Origin: Vibrio panuliri
GTDB lineage: Bacteria > Pseudomonadota > Gammaproteobacteria > Enterobacterales > Vibrionaceae
DNA: 64,000 bases
Reading direction: 5' to 3'
Assembly: GCF_009938205.1 (NCBI RefSeq)
Contig: NZ_AP019655.1
Span: 1,364,001 to 1,428,000 of the forward strand
The notes beneath the pieces were generated by a model that did not search any database, was not told the DNA's origin, and saw only the letters and a program-made list of their open reading frames with translations. Position 1 is the first letter of the stretch, and the number at the start of each line of letters is the position of its first letter. Position numbers and translations under genes: made by a program. Below, in pieces: positions 34,476 to 42,625 of this stretch.

Positions 34476-36899
34476 TTACAACTCGTGCTCTGTTCGAGCG
34501 ATAATATCGTCCTGTGCATCCGGCGACAACGCGGTAAAGAAAGCGGAATAACCGGCAACACGCACGACCAAATCACGATACAACTCAGGGTTTTTCTTCG
34601 CCGCTAGTAACGTCTCACGCGAGACAATATTGTATTGAACGTGCCAACCTTTATGGTGATTAAAGAAAGTACGAATCAACATCGACAATTTTAGTTTGTC
34701 ACTTGGCGACTCAACCGCTGCCGGGCTTAACTTCTGATTAAGCAGCACACCACCCAAGATCTTATTCGCCTGAATCTTACCAACAGAGTTATATACTGCC
34801 GTTGGACCTAAACGGTCAGAGCCTGAAGCTGGGCTTGCTCCCTCAGCAAGCGGCGTTTTGGCTTTGCGTCCATCTGGCGTCGCCATCGTCGCAGCACCAA
34901 ATGGCACATTGGCAGAAATACTCGAAGTCCCTGCGTAGTAACCGCCACCAATCGGACCTCGCCCATGACGGGTATTCACAAACTGTTCAAGCTCATTGAT
35001 GTAAACTTGATAGGCATCAGCCAGCAATTGGTCGACATAATCATCATCATTGCCATATTTAGGCGCAAAGTTGATTAAGCGTTGGCGTAACTGCTCATTC
35101 TCAGCGCCAGCAAAGTCCTCTGCCAGCGCCTTAGCAAGATCAGGTTGAGTGATCTGCGCATCATCAAACACCAAATGTTTAATAGCAGCCAAACTATTGC
35201 CTAGGTTAGCGATGCCCACTTGCAAGCCTGAAACCCAATCGTATTTTGCCCCGCCCTCTTTAACGGTTTTCCCGCGCACTAGACAGTCATCAACAAGCGC
35301 TGAACAGAAAATATCATGTGCTTGCTGTTCCAAAACGGTATCCACTACCGTATCGATCTCAATTGACTTACGCGTGTAATAACGAATTTGCTCTGCCCAC
35401 GAGGTGGCAATTTGCTCAAAATTATCAAAATTACCCTTCGCTAACGACTTATCGTGAGGCAGGAACGCTTTGCCTGTCGTTGCATCCACACCTTCATTAA
35501 GGGCTGCAAGTAAAATACGAGCGAAGTTAATAAAGCTCATACCTGTGCAACGGTAGCCCCATTTACCCGGAACGGCCGTTTCGATGCAACCGATAGACGC
35601 ATAGTCATACGCATCTTCTCTTTCCACACCAAGCTTAATAAACTCAGGGATAACAATCTCGTCGTTGTTAAATGCAGGCATGCCAAAACCGCATTTGATC
35701 ACCTCAATACAGCCCATCAAAAACTCTTGGTTTAGCCCTTCGTGATAGCGAACACTTAGGTTCGGTTGAGTTGATCGAAGTTGGCCACAAGATTCTAAAA
35801 TCGCCCACGATAGCGGATTAACCGCATCAACAGGTTGACCGTTAAGATCAAGTTTTTGCCCGCCAATACAGACGTTTTGGTATAGCGGAGACCCTGCTGA
35901 CGCTTTGGAGTGCGCACCTGATCGGATCTTATTCACTTCAAGTAGTTTTAGCCAACAGCTTTGCAGCAGTTCGAGCGCAAACGCTTTGTTAAGTGCGCCA
36001 CTGTCGATATCCGCTACGTAAAAACGGTTTAGGAACTGGTCCATACGACCAAACGAAACCGAGTGACCATTAGATTCGATTTGCAGCATCAACTGCACAA
36101 AATAACTCAGTTGCAGAGCTTGCCAGAAGTTCTCCGGTGGGTAATAAGCGACATGAGCACAGTTTTCGGCAATGGTTTCAAGCTCAGATTTTCGCTCCGC
36201 TCTTGTCTCCTCCTGTGCCATTTTACGAGCAAGCTCAGAATAGCTCAGCATATGCTCTTGAATCGCCAGTAAGACAATTTCGACTGATTTGTAAAACTGC
36301 TCTTTTTTCAAACCGTCAAAAGTTGAAACATCATTTTGGTTACGATGCTGGCGAACCTCATCAAGTAAGCCGTTCATACCTAGTTTAAGGATTTTCTCGT
36401 TGTCCACCGCCAAATGCGCATCGCCAGAAGTCATGTTCCCTTCGGCTTTGATGATAGAGCTTGCCAAAATCTCTTGCTGCTCTTCGGTAAACAAGCCATA
36501 GCAGCGATCTTGCACCGTTTTGCCGCGCCAGTATGGTGTAATGGCGTGGATACTCTGCTTGTCTTGCTCACTCACAGCAAAACCCGCTCCAGGACGATCG
36601 GCCAGTTCATCGATTTCCGCTTCAATCCAACGCACTGTGTACTCAGGGAAGATAGGTGCCGCACGCACTTTACTTGCTTGGTTCCCGACGATTAACTCAT
36701 CATGTTTAATCCAAATCGTACGAGTACGTAAATGTTCTTGCAAAGCTAAAGCACGCTGAACAATAACAGGCTTATCTTCATTGGCTTGATATGCTCGCGT
36801 GTAAGCTTGTGCGCGTTCGGTACAAACTGGCGGCGTGACAATGTTGACCAAAGCCGATTTATGCGCTTTGATGCGCTCTGGAAGGTGGTTCAGGTTCAT
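34476..36899 (-). CDS. pflF: Glycyl radical enzyme PflF (YbiW)
   Basis: A member of the pyruvate-formate-lyase superfamily, 807 residues, nearly colinear with E. coli YbiW (PflF, 810). The C-terminal glycyl radical site is RVAGYSAFF (Gly783), and the active-site cysteine lies in SIGCIETAV near residue 436, with the following acidic residue typical of the dehydratase/lyase branch rather than of true pyruvate formate-lyase (which uses two adjacent cysteines). The reaction is unknown; loss of the Cys-Cys pair argues against a real formate acetyltransferase. The enzyme needs anoxia. It is encoded two bases after its activase PflE and ends at a terminator. Expected regulation is through the FNR box and DeoR palindromes upstream of pflE. 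Confidence 0.93.
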   Translation of the reverse strand: MNLNHLPERIKAHKSALVNIVTPPVCTERAQAYTRAYQANEDKPVIVQRALALQEHLRTRTIWIKHDELIVGNQASKVRAAPIFPEYTVRWIEAEIDELADRPGAGFAVSEQDKQSIHAITPYWRGKTVQDRCYGLFTEEQQEILASSIIKAEGNMTSGDAHLAVDNEKILKLGMNGLLDEVRQHRNQNDVSTFDGLKKEQFYKSVEIVLLAIQEHMLSYSELARKMAQEETRAERKSELETIAENCAHVAYYPPENFWQALQLSYFVQLMLQIESNGHSVSFGRMDQFLNRFYVADIDSGALNKAFALELLQSCWLKLLEVNKIRSGAHSKASAGSPLYQNVCIGGQKLDLNGQPVDAVNPLSWAILESCGQLRSTQPNLSVRYHEGLNQEFLMGCIEVIKCGFGMPAFNNDEIVIPEFIKLGVEREDAYDYASIGCIETAVPGKWGYRCTGMSFINFARILLAALNEGVDATTGKAFLPHDKSLAKGNFDNFEQIATSWAEQIRYYTRKSIEIDTVVDTVLEQQAHDIFCSALVDDCLVRGKTVKEGGAKYDWVSGLQVGIANLGNSLAAIKHLVFDDAQITQPDLAKALAEDFAGAENEQLRQRLINFAPKYGNDDDYVDQLLADAYQVYINELEQFVNTRHGRGPIGGGYYAGTSSISANVPFGAATMATPDGRKAKTPLAEGASPASGSDRLGPTAVYNSVGKIQANKILGGVLLNQKLSPAAVESPSDKLKLSMLIRTFFNHHKGWHVQYNIVSRETLLAAKKNPELYRDLVVRVAGYSAFFTALSPDAQDDIIARTEHEL

Positions 36900-36901
36900 A
36901 G

Positions 36902-37867
36902 TTAACCTCTTACAATCACGTTAAGTTGGGTATGTTTACTTGCGTATGTTTGTGCACTCTCTAACAGCTCTGGATTGTTTAATGGTTTGTCAGAACAGAG
37001 ATAAGGCATATCAAGCAAACGATATTTATTGATGCCTAGCGTGTGGTACGGCAGCAAATGGAGTTCTTGGCAGCTTTCAAGTGAAGCTGCAAAATCGATG
37101 ATCTGTTGTAACTCTTCGATGGTATCGTTAAAGCCAGACACAACAGGCACGCGAATAACGATCCGTTTTGCAATTGGAGCCAACTGACGGAAATTCTCTT
37201 TGATGCGTTTTAACGACCCTTTAGCCCAGCTGAGAAATTTTTCATCGTCCGTATGTTTCAGATCCGCTAACCAGCAATCGATATAAGGCGCGACTTGCTC
37301 TACGTGTTTCCACGGCACATGCATACAGGATTCAATCGCCGTTGAGACATTGTTTTGCTTTAGTTTTTTTGCCAACTCTGTCACTAAACCCGCTTGCATC
37401 AGGGGCTCTCCACCAGAGAATGTCACGCCCCCTTGACTCTGGTCATAAAAAGGTTTGTCTTTCATCAATGACTCAAAGAGCATTTCAGACTCTGCTTGTT
37501 GGCCACAAACACTCAGGGCTTGGGTTGGGCAGACATTTTCTAACGCGATCAATTGCTCTTGGTTTATGGCTTTGCGATTAACAATGATTTGATTGTTTTC
37601 ACGCGAGATCCCGGTACAACCAATTTTATGGCTAGCGGCAATACACAGTTGACACTCTTCTAAACAACTACGCTGATCAAACAGTAGTGAGCGTTTTTCG
37701 CTGCGACTCTCTGGGTTTTGACACCACGGACAAGACAAGCTGCACCCTTTAAGGAACAAGATGGTGCGAATCCCATCACCATCATGAGTCGAGAACCTCT
37801 GAATATTGAAATACATCTCTGTCAGACCTCTTGGAATGTTGCTGTTAAGCACAATAGAAGGTTTCAT
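36902..37867 (-). CDS. pflE: Glycyl-radical enzyme activating protein PflE (YbiY)
   Basis: This radical-SAM activase uses a 4Fe-4S cluster and S-adenosylmethionine to install the glycyl radical on PflF. The cluster motif is KGCSLSCPWC (CxxxCxxC, near 40-50) and the SAM-binding GGEP follows near 150. Between them lies a ferredoxin-like insert with CLEECQLC and later CPTQAL, giving one further cluster; the classic two-cluster insert of eight cysteines is not complete, as in E. coli YbiY. It is 321 residues, including a dozen N-terminal residues before the usual start MYFNIQRFSTHDGDG near 18; that later Met could be the real start. Divergent fsaA is across 152 bases. Confidence 0.93.
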   Translation of the reverse strand: MKPSIVLNSNIPRGLTEMYFNIQRFSTHDGDGIRTILFLKGCSLSCPWCQNPESRSEKRSLLFDQRSCLEECQLCIAASHKIGCTGISRENNQIIVNRKAINQEQLIALENVCPTQALSVCGQQAESEMLFESLMKDKPFYDQSQGGVTFSGGEPLMQAGLVTELAKKLKQNNVSTAIESCMHVPWKHVEQVAPYIDCWLADLKHTDDEKFLSWAKGSLKRIKENFRQLAPIAKRIVIRVPVVSGFNDTIEELQQIIDFAASLESCQELHLLPYHTLGINKYRLLDMPYLCSDKPLNNPELLESAQTYASKHTQLNVIVRG

Positions 37868-37890
37868 TTGATGGCTTCGTTTTCACGCTT

Positions 37891-37930
37891 AACTTTCATT
37901 TAATGAAATTATTATACTTTCAAATGAAAT
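37891..37930. promoter_or_regulatory. Pair of DeoR-type operator palindromes between pflE and fsaA
   Basis: TTTCATTTAATGAAA (centred near 37901) and CTTTCAAATGAAAT (37917-37930) both match the CTTTCA-NN-TGAAAG pattern. They lie 25-60 bases upstream of pflE and 90-130 bases upstream of fsaA, and so could repress both promoters. Confidence 0.6.
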
Positions 37931-37935
37931 TTCAA

Positions 37936-37949
37936 TTGATCGAAATCAA
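37936..37949. promoter_or_regulatory. Consensus FNR box between pflE and fsaA
   Basis: TTGATCGAAATCAA is an exact match to the FNR consensus TTGATNNNNATCAA. It is about 70 bases from each start codon. FNR activates anaerobic genes when bound in such a place, and glycyl radical enzymes need anaerobic expression. Confidence 0.8.
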
Positions 37950-38019
37950 GATCTGAACGGATAGTCGGATCTATAGTGATCCCATCATCAAAACGAAGAT
38001 TTTGTATAAAGGTAGAACT

Positions 38020-38694
38020 ATGATTGAACTCTATTTAGACACCGCTGACGTGGCAGAAGTCACCCGCTTTAATGCTTGCCTACCACTAAAAGGCGTGACC
38101 ACTAACCCAAGCATTTTGGCGAAGTCAAACCAAGGATTAAATGAAACCTTAAAAGGTATGCAGGATGCTCTTGGAGGTACGCCGAGATTCCACGCGCAAG
38201 TCGTCAGTTCAACAGTAGAAGGTATGCTTGAAGAAGCCCGTCAAATTAATGAACTTCCTTACGATATGGTGGTAAAAGTTCCTGCCACCGAGGTGGGTCT
38301 AAGCGCCATAAAACTAATGAAAAAAGAAGGCATTACCGTTCTTGCCACGGCAATTTATTCAGCTCAACAAGGCTTTTTAGCCGCACTATGTGGTGCTGAT
38401 TATCTGGCCCCTTATGTGAATCGCATCGATGCAATGAATGGCAATGGCGTCGAAGTCGTTGCAGTCCTGCAACTACTGTTGGATCAAAACCAATTACCAG
38501 CCAAAATTTTAGCGGCAAGCTTTAAGAATACCCAACAGGCGATGGAAGTGATGAAACTCGGCATTGAAGCGATCACGCTTCCCGTTGATGTTGCGGCGCA
38601 GATGTTCGCTCACCCAGCAGTTCAACCAGCGGTCGAACAGTTCGAAAAAGACTGGCAACAAGCCTTTGGTAATAAGCTTTCATTTGAAAGTTAA
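38020..38694 (+). CDS. fsaA: Fructose-6-phosphate aldolase
   Basis: FSA is a transaldolase-family class I aldolase that cleaves fructose 6-phosphate to dihydroxyacetone and glyceraldehyde 3-phosphate (and accepts dihydroxyacetone or hydroxyacetone as donor). The 224-residue product begins MIELYLDTADV and carries the Schiff-base lysine in VVKVPAT (Lys86; Lys85 in E. coli FsaA). The ATG at 38020 is preferred over an upstream TTG because AAAGGTAG precedes it at good distance. It is divergent from pflE-pflF, the same gene partnership as E. coli fsaA-ybiY-ybiW, so the product of one enzyme may be the substrate of the other. A perfect operator-like palindrome lies within its last codons, and a terminator follows. 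Confidence 0.94.
   Translation: MIELYLDTADVAEVTRFNACLPLKGVTTNPSILAKSNQGLNETLKGMQDALGGTPRFHAQVVSSTVEGMLEEARQINELPYDMVVKVPATEVGLSAIKLMKKEGITVLATAIYSAQQGFLAALCGADYLAPYVNRIDAMNGNGVEVVAVLQLLLDQNQLPAKILAASFKNTQQAMEVMKLGIEAITLPVDVAAQMFAHPAVQPAVEQFEKDWQQAFGNKLSFES
38677..38690. promoter_or_regulatory. Perfect DeoR-like palindrome in the 3' end of fsaA
   Basis: CTTTCATTTGAAAG is a perfect 14-base palindrome, spanning the codons just before the fsaA stop. As the best match to the local motif it may be an auxiliary operator that loops to the sites at 37891-37930, about 770 bases away. Chance is not excluded. Confidence 0.45.
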
Positions 38695-38708
38695 CCACTG
38701 AACTTCTA

Positions 38709-38736
38709 AAAAGACGCGATGATCGCGTCTTTTACT
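38709..38736 (+). terminator. Rho-independent terminator after fsaA
   Basis: AAAAGACGCGA and TCGCGTCTTTT around the loop TGA. It begins 15 bases after the fsaA stop. Confidence 0.92.
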
Positions 38737-38911
38737 TAATTGAGCCTAACTTCATGATGCAATGTTTCGAGCATTCCCACTAATTTGCTCTAGCAGTCAA
38801 GTGTCGCAACCTAACCATAGATGAACCGCCTTACTTCCCCAATATAGTTTATTCAAAGAACTTCTTTTCCAAGTCGTGCTCAACATTTCTCGCACAATAT
38901 CAACAATAAAT

Positions 38912-38930
38912 ACGAATGATTATCATAATT
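38912..38930. promoter_or_regulatory. Fur box upstream of TonB-dependent receptor
   Basis: ACGAATGATTATCATAATT matches the 19-base Fur consensus GATAATGATTATCATTATC at 14 positions, including the whole core AATGATTATCAT. It lies 73-91 bases before the receptor start. Confidence 0.75.
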
Positions 38931-39002
38931 GTTATTGATCAAATAATATCCGCTGTTTATCATTCGGTCGAATTATATGGATAGATAACAAGCAGGAATA
39001 AT

Positions 39003-41057
39003 ATGAAAACTATCAAATGCAGTGAAAAAAGCACCTTGCGAATATCAATTACCGCTGTAATTGGTGCCAGCAGTGTATTTGCATCAACATACGTACTTGG
39101 CGCCCCTCTAAAGGAAATAAATAAACCAGAAACGATTGTTGTCGTTGGTGAACGAATTGATAAATCGCTCCGCGATACAACGACTGCCGTTACAGTAATC
39201 GGTGAAGAACTAACAGAAAGTGGCGAGCTAAAAGATATCAATGAACTTGCCACAATCGCACCCAACGTTGTTGATAGTGGGTTTGGAACAATCAGCATTC
39301 GCGGTATTGATGGCTCGGGTGCTGCCGTCGGAGGCTATGCTTTCTTTAGTGGAGCAAGGCCCAGAGTATCAACTATTGTCGATGGTATAACACAGAGTTG
39401 GTCTGGCTATGGCTTTACACCAAGCAGAGCATGGGATGTTAAACAAGTAGAAGTATTACGAGGTCCTCAATCTACAGCGCAAGGTACCAATGCCATTGGC
39501 GGCGCGTTAATTGTACAAACCAACGATCCTACTTATCATTGGGAATCTAAAGTTCGAGTCGGTGGCGAGCAATACAAAAATAACAACGTTAAAGGCAACC
39601 TTGCCGTAATGTTGTCAGGGCCATTGATCGAAGACGAGCTTGCATTTCGCATCGCTATCGATGGGACAAAAGGTGAAGGATGGCTTAACTATAAACAAGC
39701 TAATAATGAATTTGACTATTCACCAGATCTTGATGACTCAGAAAATATCAATGGACGAGCCAAACTACTATGGCAACCCAAGAATATTCCTGGCCTTTCA
39801 GCAAAACTAACCTATAACAAACAATCTCATGAAGGCGAATATCTAAATTGGGCAACAGAATACGACGAAGAAACACTCACTCTTGATGCAGCACGACGCA
39901 GCCTTATTCGTTTACAAGATTCAACCGTCGAAACGATTGCAGCAGATATAAACTATGAAATCTCCGAAGGAATTACTAATGCGTTACATATTGGTTATTT
40001 GATGACAGATGTAAGATTCGATCAGTACCCAAATAACGCTAGAGTGTTTAACGTCATGTCGGATATTGACAATCTTACATTAGAAAACCGTCTACTCTTT
40101 GACTCACCTGGCAGCGATTGGCAGGGTGTTGCAGGTCTGTATTACTCAAAAAACAAAACCATGCTTCAAGTTTACCGAATGTTTGATGGCCCTAATGAGA
40201 CAATTACATCTGCCGCATTCGGTGAAGTAACTTACACCTTAACCCCAAGTCTAAAAGTTGTTGGTGGAGCGAGATTTGAGAACGAGAAAATTGACCGTGA
40301 ACTCGACTATTTGAATACAACAAACGACTTTAGTCAGGATACTAGTGAAAACATTTTCCTACCAAAGCTAGGACTTATCTACTATCTAAACGATCAAACT
40401 ACCTTTAACTCGACTATTCGCAAGGGCTACAATGCCGGAGGTGCGTCTGTAAACTGGGATACCAATGCATATTACACTTACGATGAAGAGACTGTCATTG
40501 CATACGAAATGGGACTATTAACTCAGTTTGATTCCGGACAACTTAGCGCAAACCTTTTCTACAATGATTACACCGATTATCAAGCCTTTGTCCAAAGTGC
40601 ATACATTGCCAACATAAATGATGCTAGAACCTATGGCCTAGAACTTGAAGCCAATATGTGGGTTACCAACAGCACGCAACTTCGCGGCTCAGTGGGTTAC
40701 CTAAAATCAGAAGTGTTAAGTGATGACCAGTCTTTCTCTGGTTCAGAACTACCCAATGCACCTGAAATCAATGTTGCAGCAGGCTTTACACAATACATTG
40801 GCGAGAATTTCTCCTTTGGCTCAGATGTCTACTTTGTGGGCGAATACTACTCTGACCTTGCCAATACCGATGAGTATAAAGCAGGCGATTACGTCTCTGT
40901 CGATGCGAGAGTACAGTACGTGATTAACGATTTCGTCATCGATGGTTACGTGAAAAACTTAACTGATGAAGAGATTATCTACTTCAACAATAGCGGTAAC
41001 AGAGCGGCGATTGGTCAAAGCCGAACATTTGGTGTGAGTGGCACTTACCACTTTTAA
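39003..41057 (+). CDS. TonB-dependent outer-membrane receptor (iron-siderophore type)
   Basis: The 684-residue product has a long N-terminal signal peptide (to about residue 34, GAPLKE), a TonB box-like ETIVVVGE at about 43-50, a plug domain (residues about 55-160) with QVEVLRGPQSTAQGTNAIGGALIVQT near 148-173, and a beta-barrel ending in Phe (SGTYHF). The Fur box upstream marks it as iron-regulated, so a siderophore or haem is the likely ligand. Length and plug sequence fit the ferric-siderophore receptor group, but I cannot assign a specific siderophore. No permease or biosynthesis gene is adjacent, so it imports a ligand made by others or uses transport genes elsewhere. Confidence 0.92.
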   Translation: MKTIKCSEKSTLRISITAVIGASSVFASTYVLGAPLKEINKPETIVVVGERIDKSLRDTTTAVTVIGEELTESGELKDINELATIAPNVVDSGFGTISIRGIDGSGAAVGGYAFFSGARPRVSTIVDGITQSWSGYGFTPSRAWDVKQVEVLRGPQSTAQGTNAIGGALIVQTNDPTYHWESKVRVGGEQYKNNNVKGNLAVMLSGPLIEDELAFRIAIDGTKGEGWLNYKQANNEFDYSPDLDDSENINGRAKLLWQPKNIPGLSAKLTYNKQSHEGEYLNWATEYDEETLTLDAARRSLIRLQDSTVETIAADINYEISEGITNALHIGYLMTDVRFDQYPNNARVFNVMSDIDNLTLENRLLFDSPGSDWQGVAGLYYSKNKTMLQVYRMFDGPNETITSAAFGEVTYTLTPSLKVVGGARFENEKIDRELDYLNTTNDFSQDTSENIFLPKLGLIYYLNDQTTFNSTIRKGYNAGGASVNWDTNAYYTYDEETVIAYEMGLLTQFDSGQLSANLFYNDYTDYQAFVQSAYIANINDARTYGLELEANMWVTNSTQLRGSVGYLKSEVLSDDQSFSGSELPNAPEINVAAGFTQYIGENFSFGSDVYFVGEYYSDLANTDEYKAGDYVSVDARVQYVINDFVIDGYVKNLTDEEIIYFNNSGNRAAIGQSRTFGVSGTYHF

Positions 41058-41240
41058 GTAACAGGCAGCGCTCCATTGCTGGGGCGCTATACCCTTGACA
41101 CATTCCCATTCGCTTGATCTCGCCTATCTTCAACAAAAACTATAAAGTCTTTCCTAAAATCCGCGACTTATCATCTATGCTGATTCAAGTATTCTAAATA
41201 TATCCGCTCAATAACGAGCCGAAGTATATGGAGAAAGACG

Positions 41241-41546
41241 ATGTCGATTTACTACTCAGTTCTTGAAGTGACCCCAACCAGTCAAGATTGGATCCCTGCT
41301 TATTTGGCAGCATCGAACCGACTCGTCACCAAACACGGTGGTCAGAACATCGCTCGAACTAGCAATCATGAACGGCTAGAAGGCAACGGTGAAAGCCCAG
41401 CCTTGCGTATTATTATCCAGTGGCCCTCGCGCCAAGCTGCACTCAACTTTATGCAAGACCCTGAGTATGTGCCTCATCTAGAAGCTCGCACTGCAGGTTC
41501 AATCAGCCATCATGCCCTTATCGAAGGCTTGGATGCGCTTGCATAA
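41241..41546 (+). CDS. DUF1330 domain protein
   Basis: The 101-residue protein is a small dimeric alpha+beta barrel-type fold of the DUF1330 family (MSIYYSVLEVTPTSQDWIPAYLAAS... and LRIIIQWPSRQAALNFMQDPEY are characteristic). Such proteins have no proven function and often sit next to dehydrogenases. Here it lies 33 bases before an SDR reductase gene on the same strand, and the two are probably cotranscribed. A GGAG ribosome site about seven bases before the ATG supports this start. It may help the reductase or act in the same small-molecule modification, but this is only inference. Confidence 0.85.
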   Translation: MSIYYSVLEVTPTSQDWIPAYLAASNRLVTKHGGQNIARTSNHERLEGNGESPALRIIIQWPSRQAALNFMQDPEYVPHLEARTAGSISHHALIEGLDALA

Positions 41547-41579
41547 TCCCTACTGCCAATGACTTACAGGAATATCATC

Positions 41580-42386
41580 ATGCAAAAAATTATTGTTGTT
41601 ACCGGCGCAACTGACGGTATTGGTTTAGAGACAGCAAAAATGTTAGTCGAGCAAGGTCATCATCTTGTGGTTCACGGTCGTAATCCCCAAAAGACCACCG
41701 ATGTTGTCACCAAACTTCAAGCACTCTCTAACCAAGCAAAAGTCGAGTCAGTCGTAGCCGATCTCTCCAACTTAAAGTCGGTGACTTCGATGGTAAGTGA
41801 GCTTGCTGAACGTTTTGGTAAAATTGATGTGCTAATCAATAACGCTGGTGTGTTTAGTACTGGTAACCCCATCACCAACGATGGGCTAGATGTACGCTTT
41901 GTGGTCAACACCATTGCGCCATACTACCTTACCAAAGAATTACTCCCTTTGCTTGGCACATCAGGTCGCGTGGTTAATTTATCTTCCGCTGCACAAGCGC
42001 CCGTTAACCTCTCAGCTTTAGAGGGTGTACAAACACTTGGTGACGGTGAGGCGTACGCTCAAAGTAAACTCGCCTTAACCATGTGGTCGCGCTCGTTAGG
42101 GTTAGCAAACCAAAACAAAGGCCCAATGATTGTTGCCGTTAACCCCAAGTCATTCCTTGGTAGTAAGATGGTAAAAGACGCCTATGGTGTTGCCGGTGGG
42201 GATTTAAAGCTAGGAGCCGATATCTTAGTAAGAGCCGCACTATCAACAGAGTTTGACGCCGCACACGGCAAATATTTTGATAACGACATTGAAGCATTTG
42301 CTAAGCCACATTCTCAAGCGTTTGATGAAGCGAAGGTAAAGCAAGTCATTAGCGCAATAGAGAATCAAATTGCACAACTTGCATAA
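41580..42386 (+). CDS. Short-chain dehydrogenase/reductase
   Basis: SDR enzymes use NAD(P)H to reduce carbonyls or oxidise alcohols. The 268-residue protein has the Rossmann motif TGATDGIG near 8-15, NNAG near 88, and the catalytic Ser-Tyr-Lys set in NLSSAA near 137 and in YAQSKLAL (Tyr and Lys) near 160. The downstream segment VNPKSFLGSKM is typical of the retinol-dehydrogenase-like group. The ATG at 41580 is used because AGGAA lies before it and it opens the canonical fold; an ATG seven codons earlier is less likely. It follows the DUF1330 gene and is ended by a strong terminator. The substrate is unknown. Confidence 0.92.
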   Translation: MQKIIVVTGATDGIGLETAKMLVEQGHHLVVHGRNPQKTTDVVTKLQALSNQAKVESVVADLSNLKSVTSMVSELAERFGKIDVLINNAGVFSTGNPITNDGLDVRFVVNTIAPYYLTKELLPLLGTSGRVVNLSSAAQAPVNLSALEGVQTLGDGEAYAQSKLALTMWSRSLGLANQNKGPMIVAVNPKSFLGSKMVKDAYGVAGGDLKLGADILVRAALSTEFDAAHGKYFDNDIEAFAKPHSQAFDEAKVKQVISAIENQIAQLA

Positions 42387-42403
42387 ACGATCTTTTGCAA
42401 AGG

Positions 42404-42428
42404 ACACCCAGCTTAGGCTGGGTGTTTT
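42404..42428 (+). terminator. Rho-independent terminator after SDR gene
   Basis: ACACCCAGC and GCTGGGTGT around TTAG, followed by TTT. It lies 18 bases after the stop. Confidence 0.92.
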
Positions 42429-42625
42429 CATGTCTGCAAGATAGCTCACCACAACCACACACCGATTATCAACACAAACTATAAAGTCATTCCATTTTTA
42501 CGCTTATTATCAACAAAAGAACCTATTGATACACTCTTTGCATCGAATCGCCATCGATGATGGCACAGTCCAAGTCTCGTTGAGTTGGCACTCTCGCCAC
42601 TGATGACTTCAACCGGAGAAGCAAT

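Larger units (their letters stand above)
38695..39002. other. 308-base intergenic region with Fur box
   Basis: Contains the fsaA terminator, then about 200 bases of promoter DNA for the TonB receptor, including the Fur box at 38912-38930. No other gene is apparent. Confidence 0.7.

Noticed and set aside
38936..38945. TTGATCAAAT near the TonB receptor promoter as a second FNR box
   Set aside because: The half-sites are not separated by four bases as the consensus requires.
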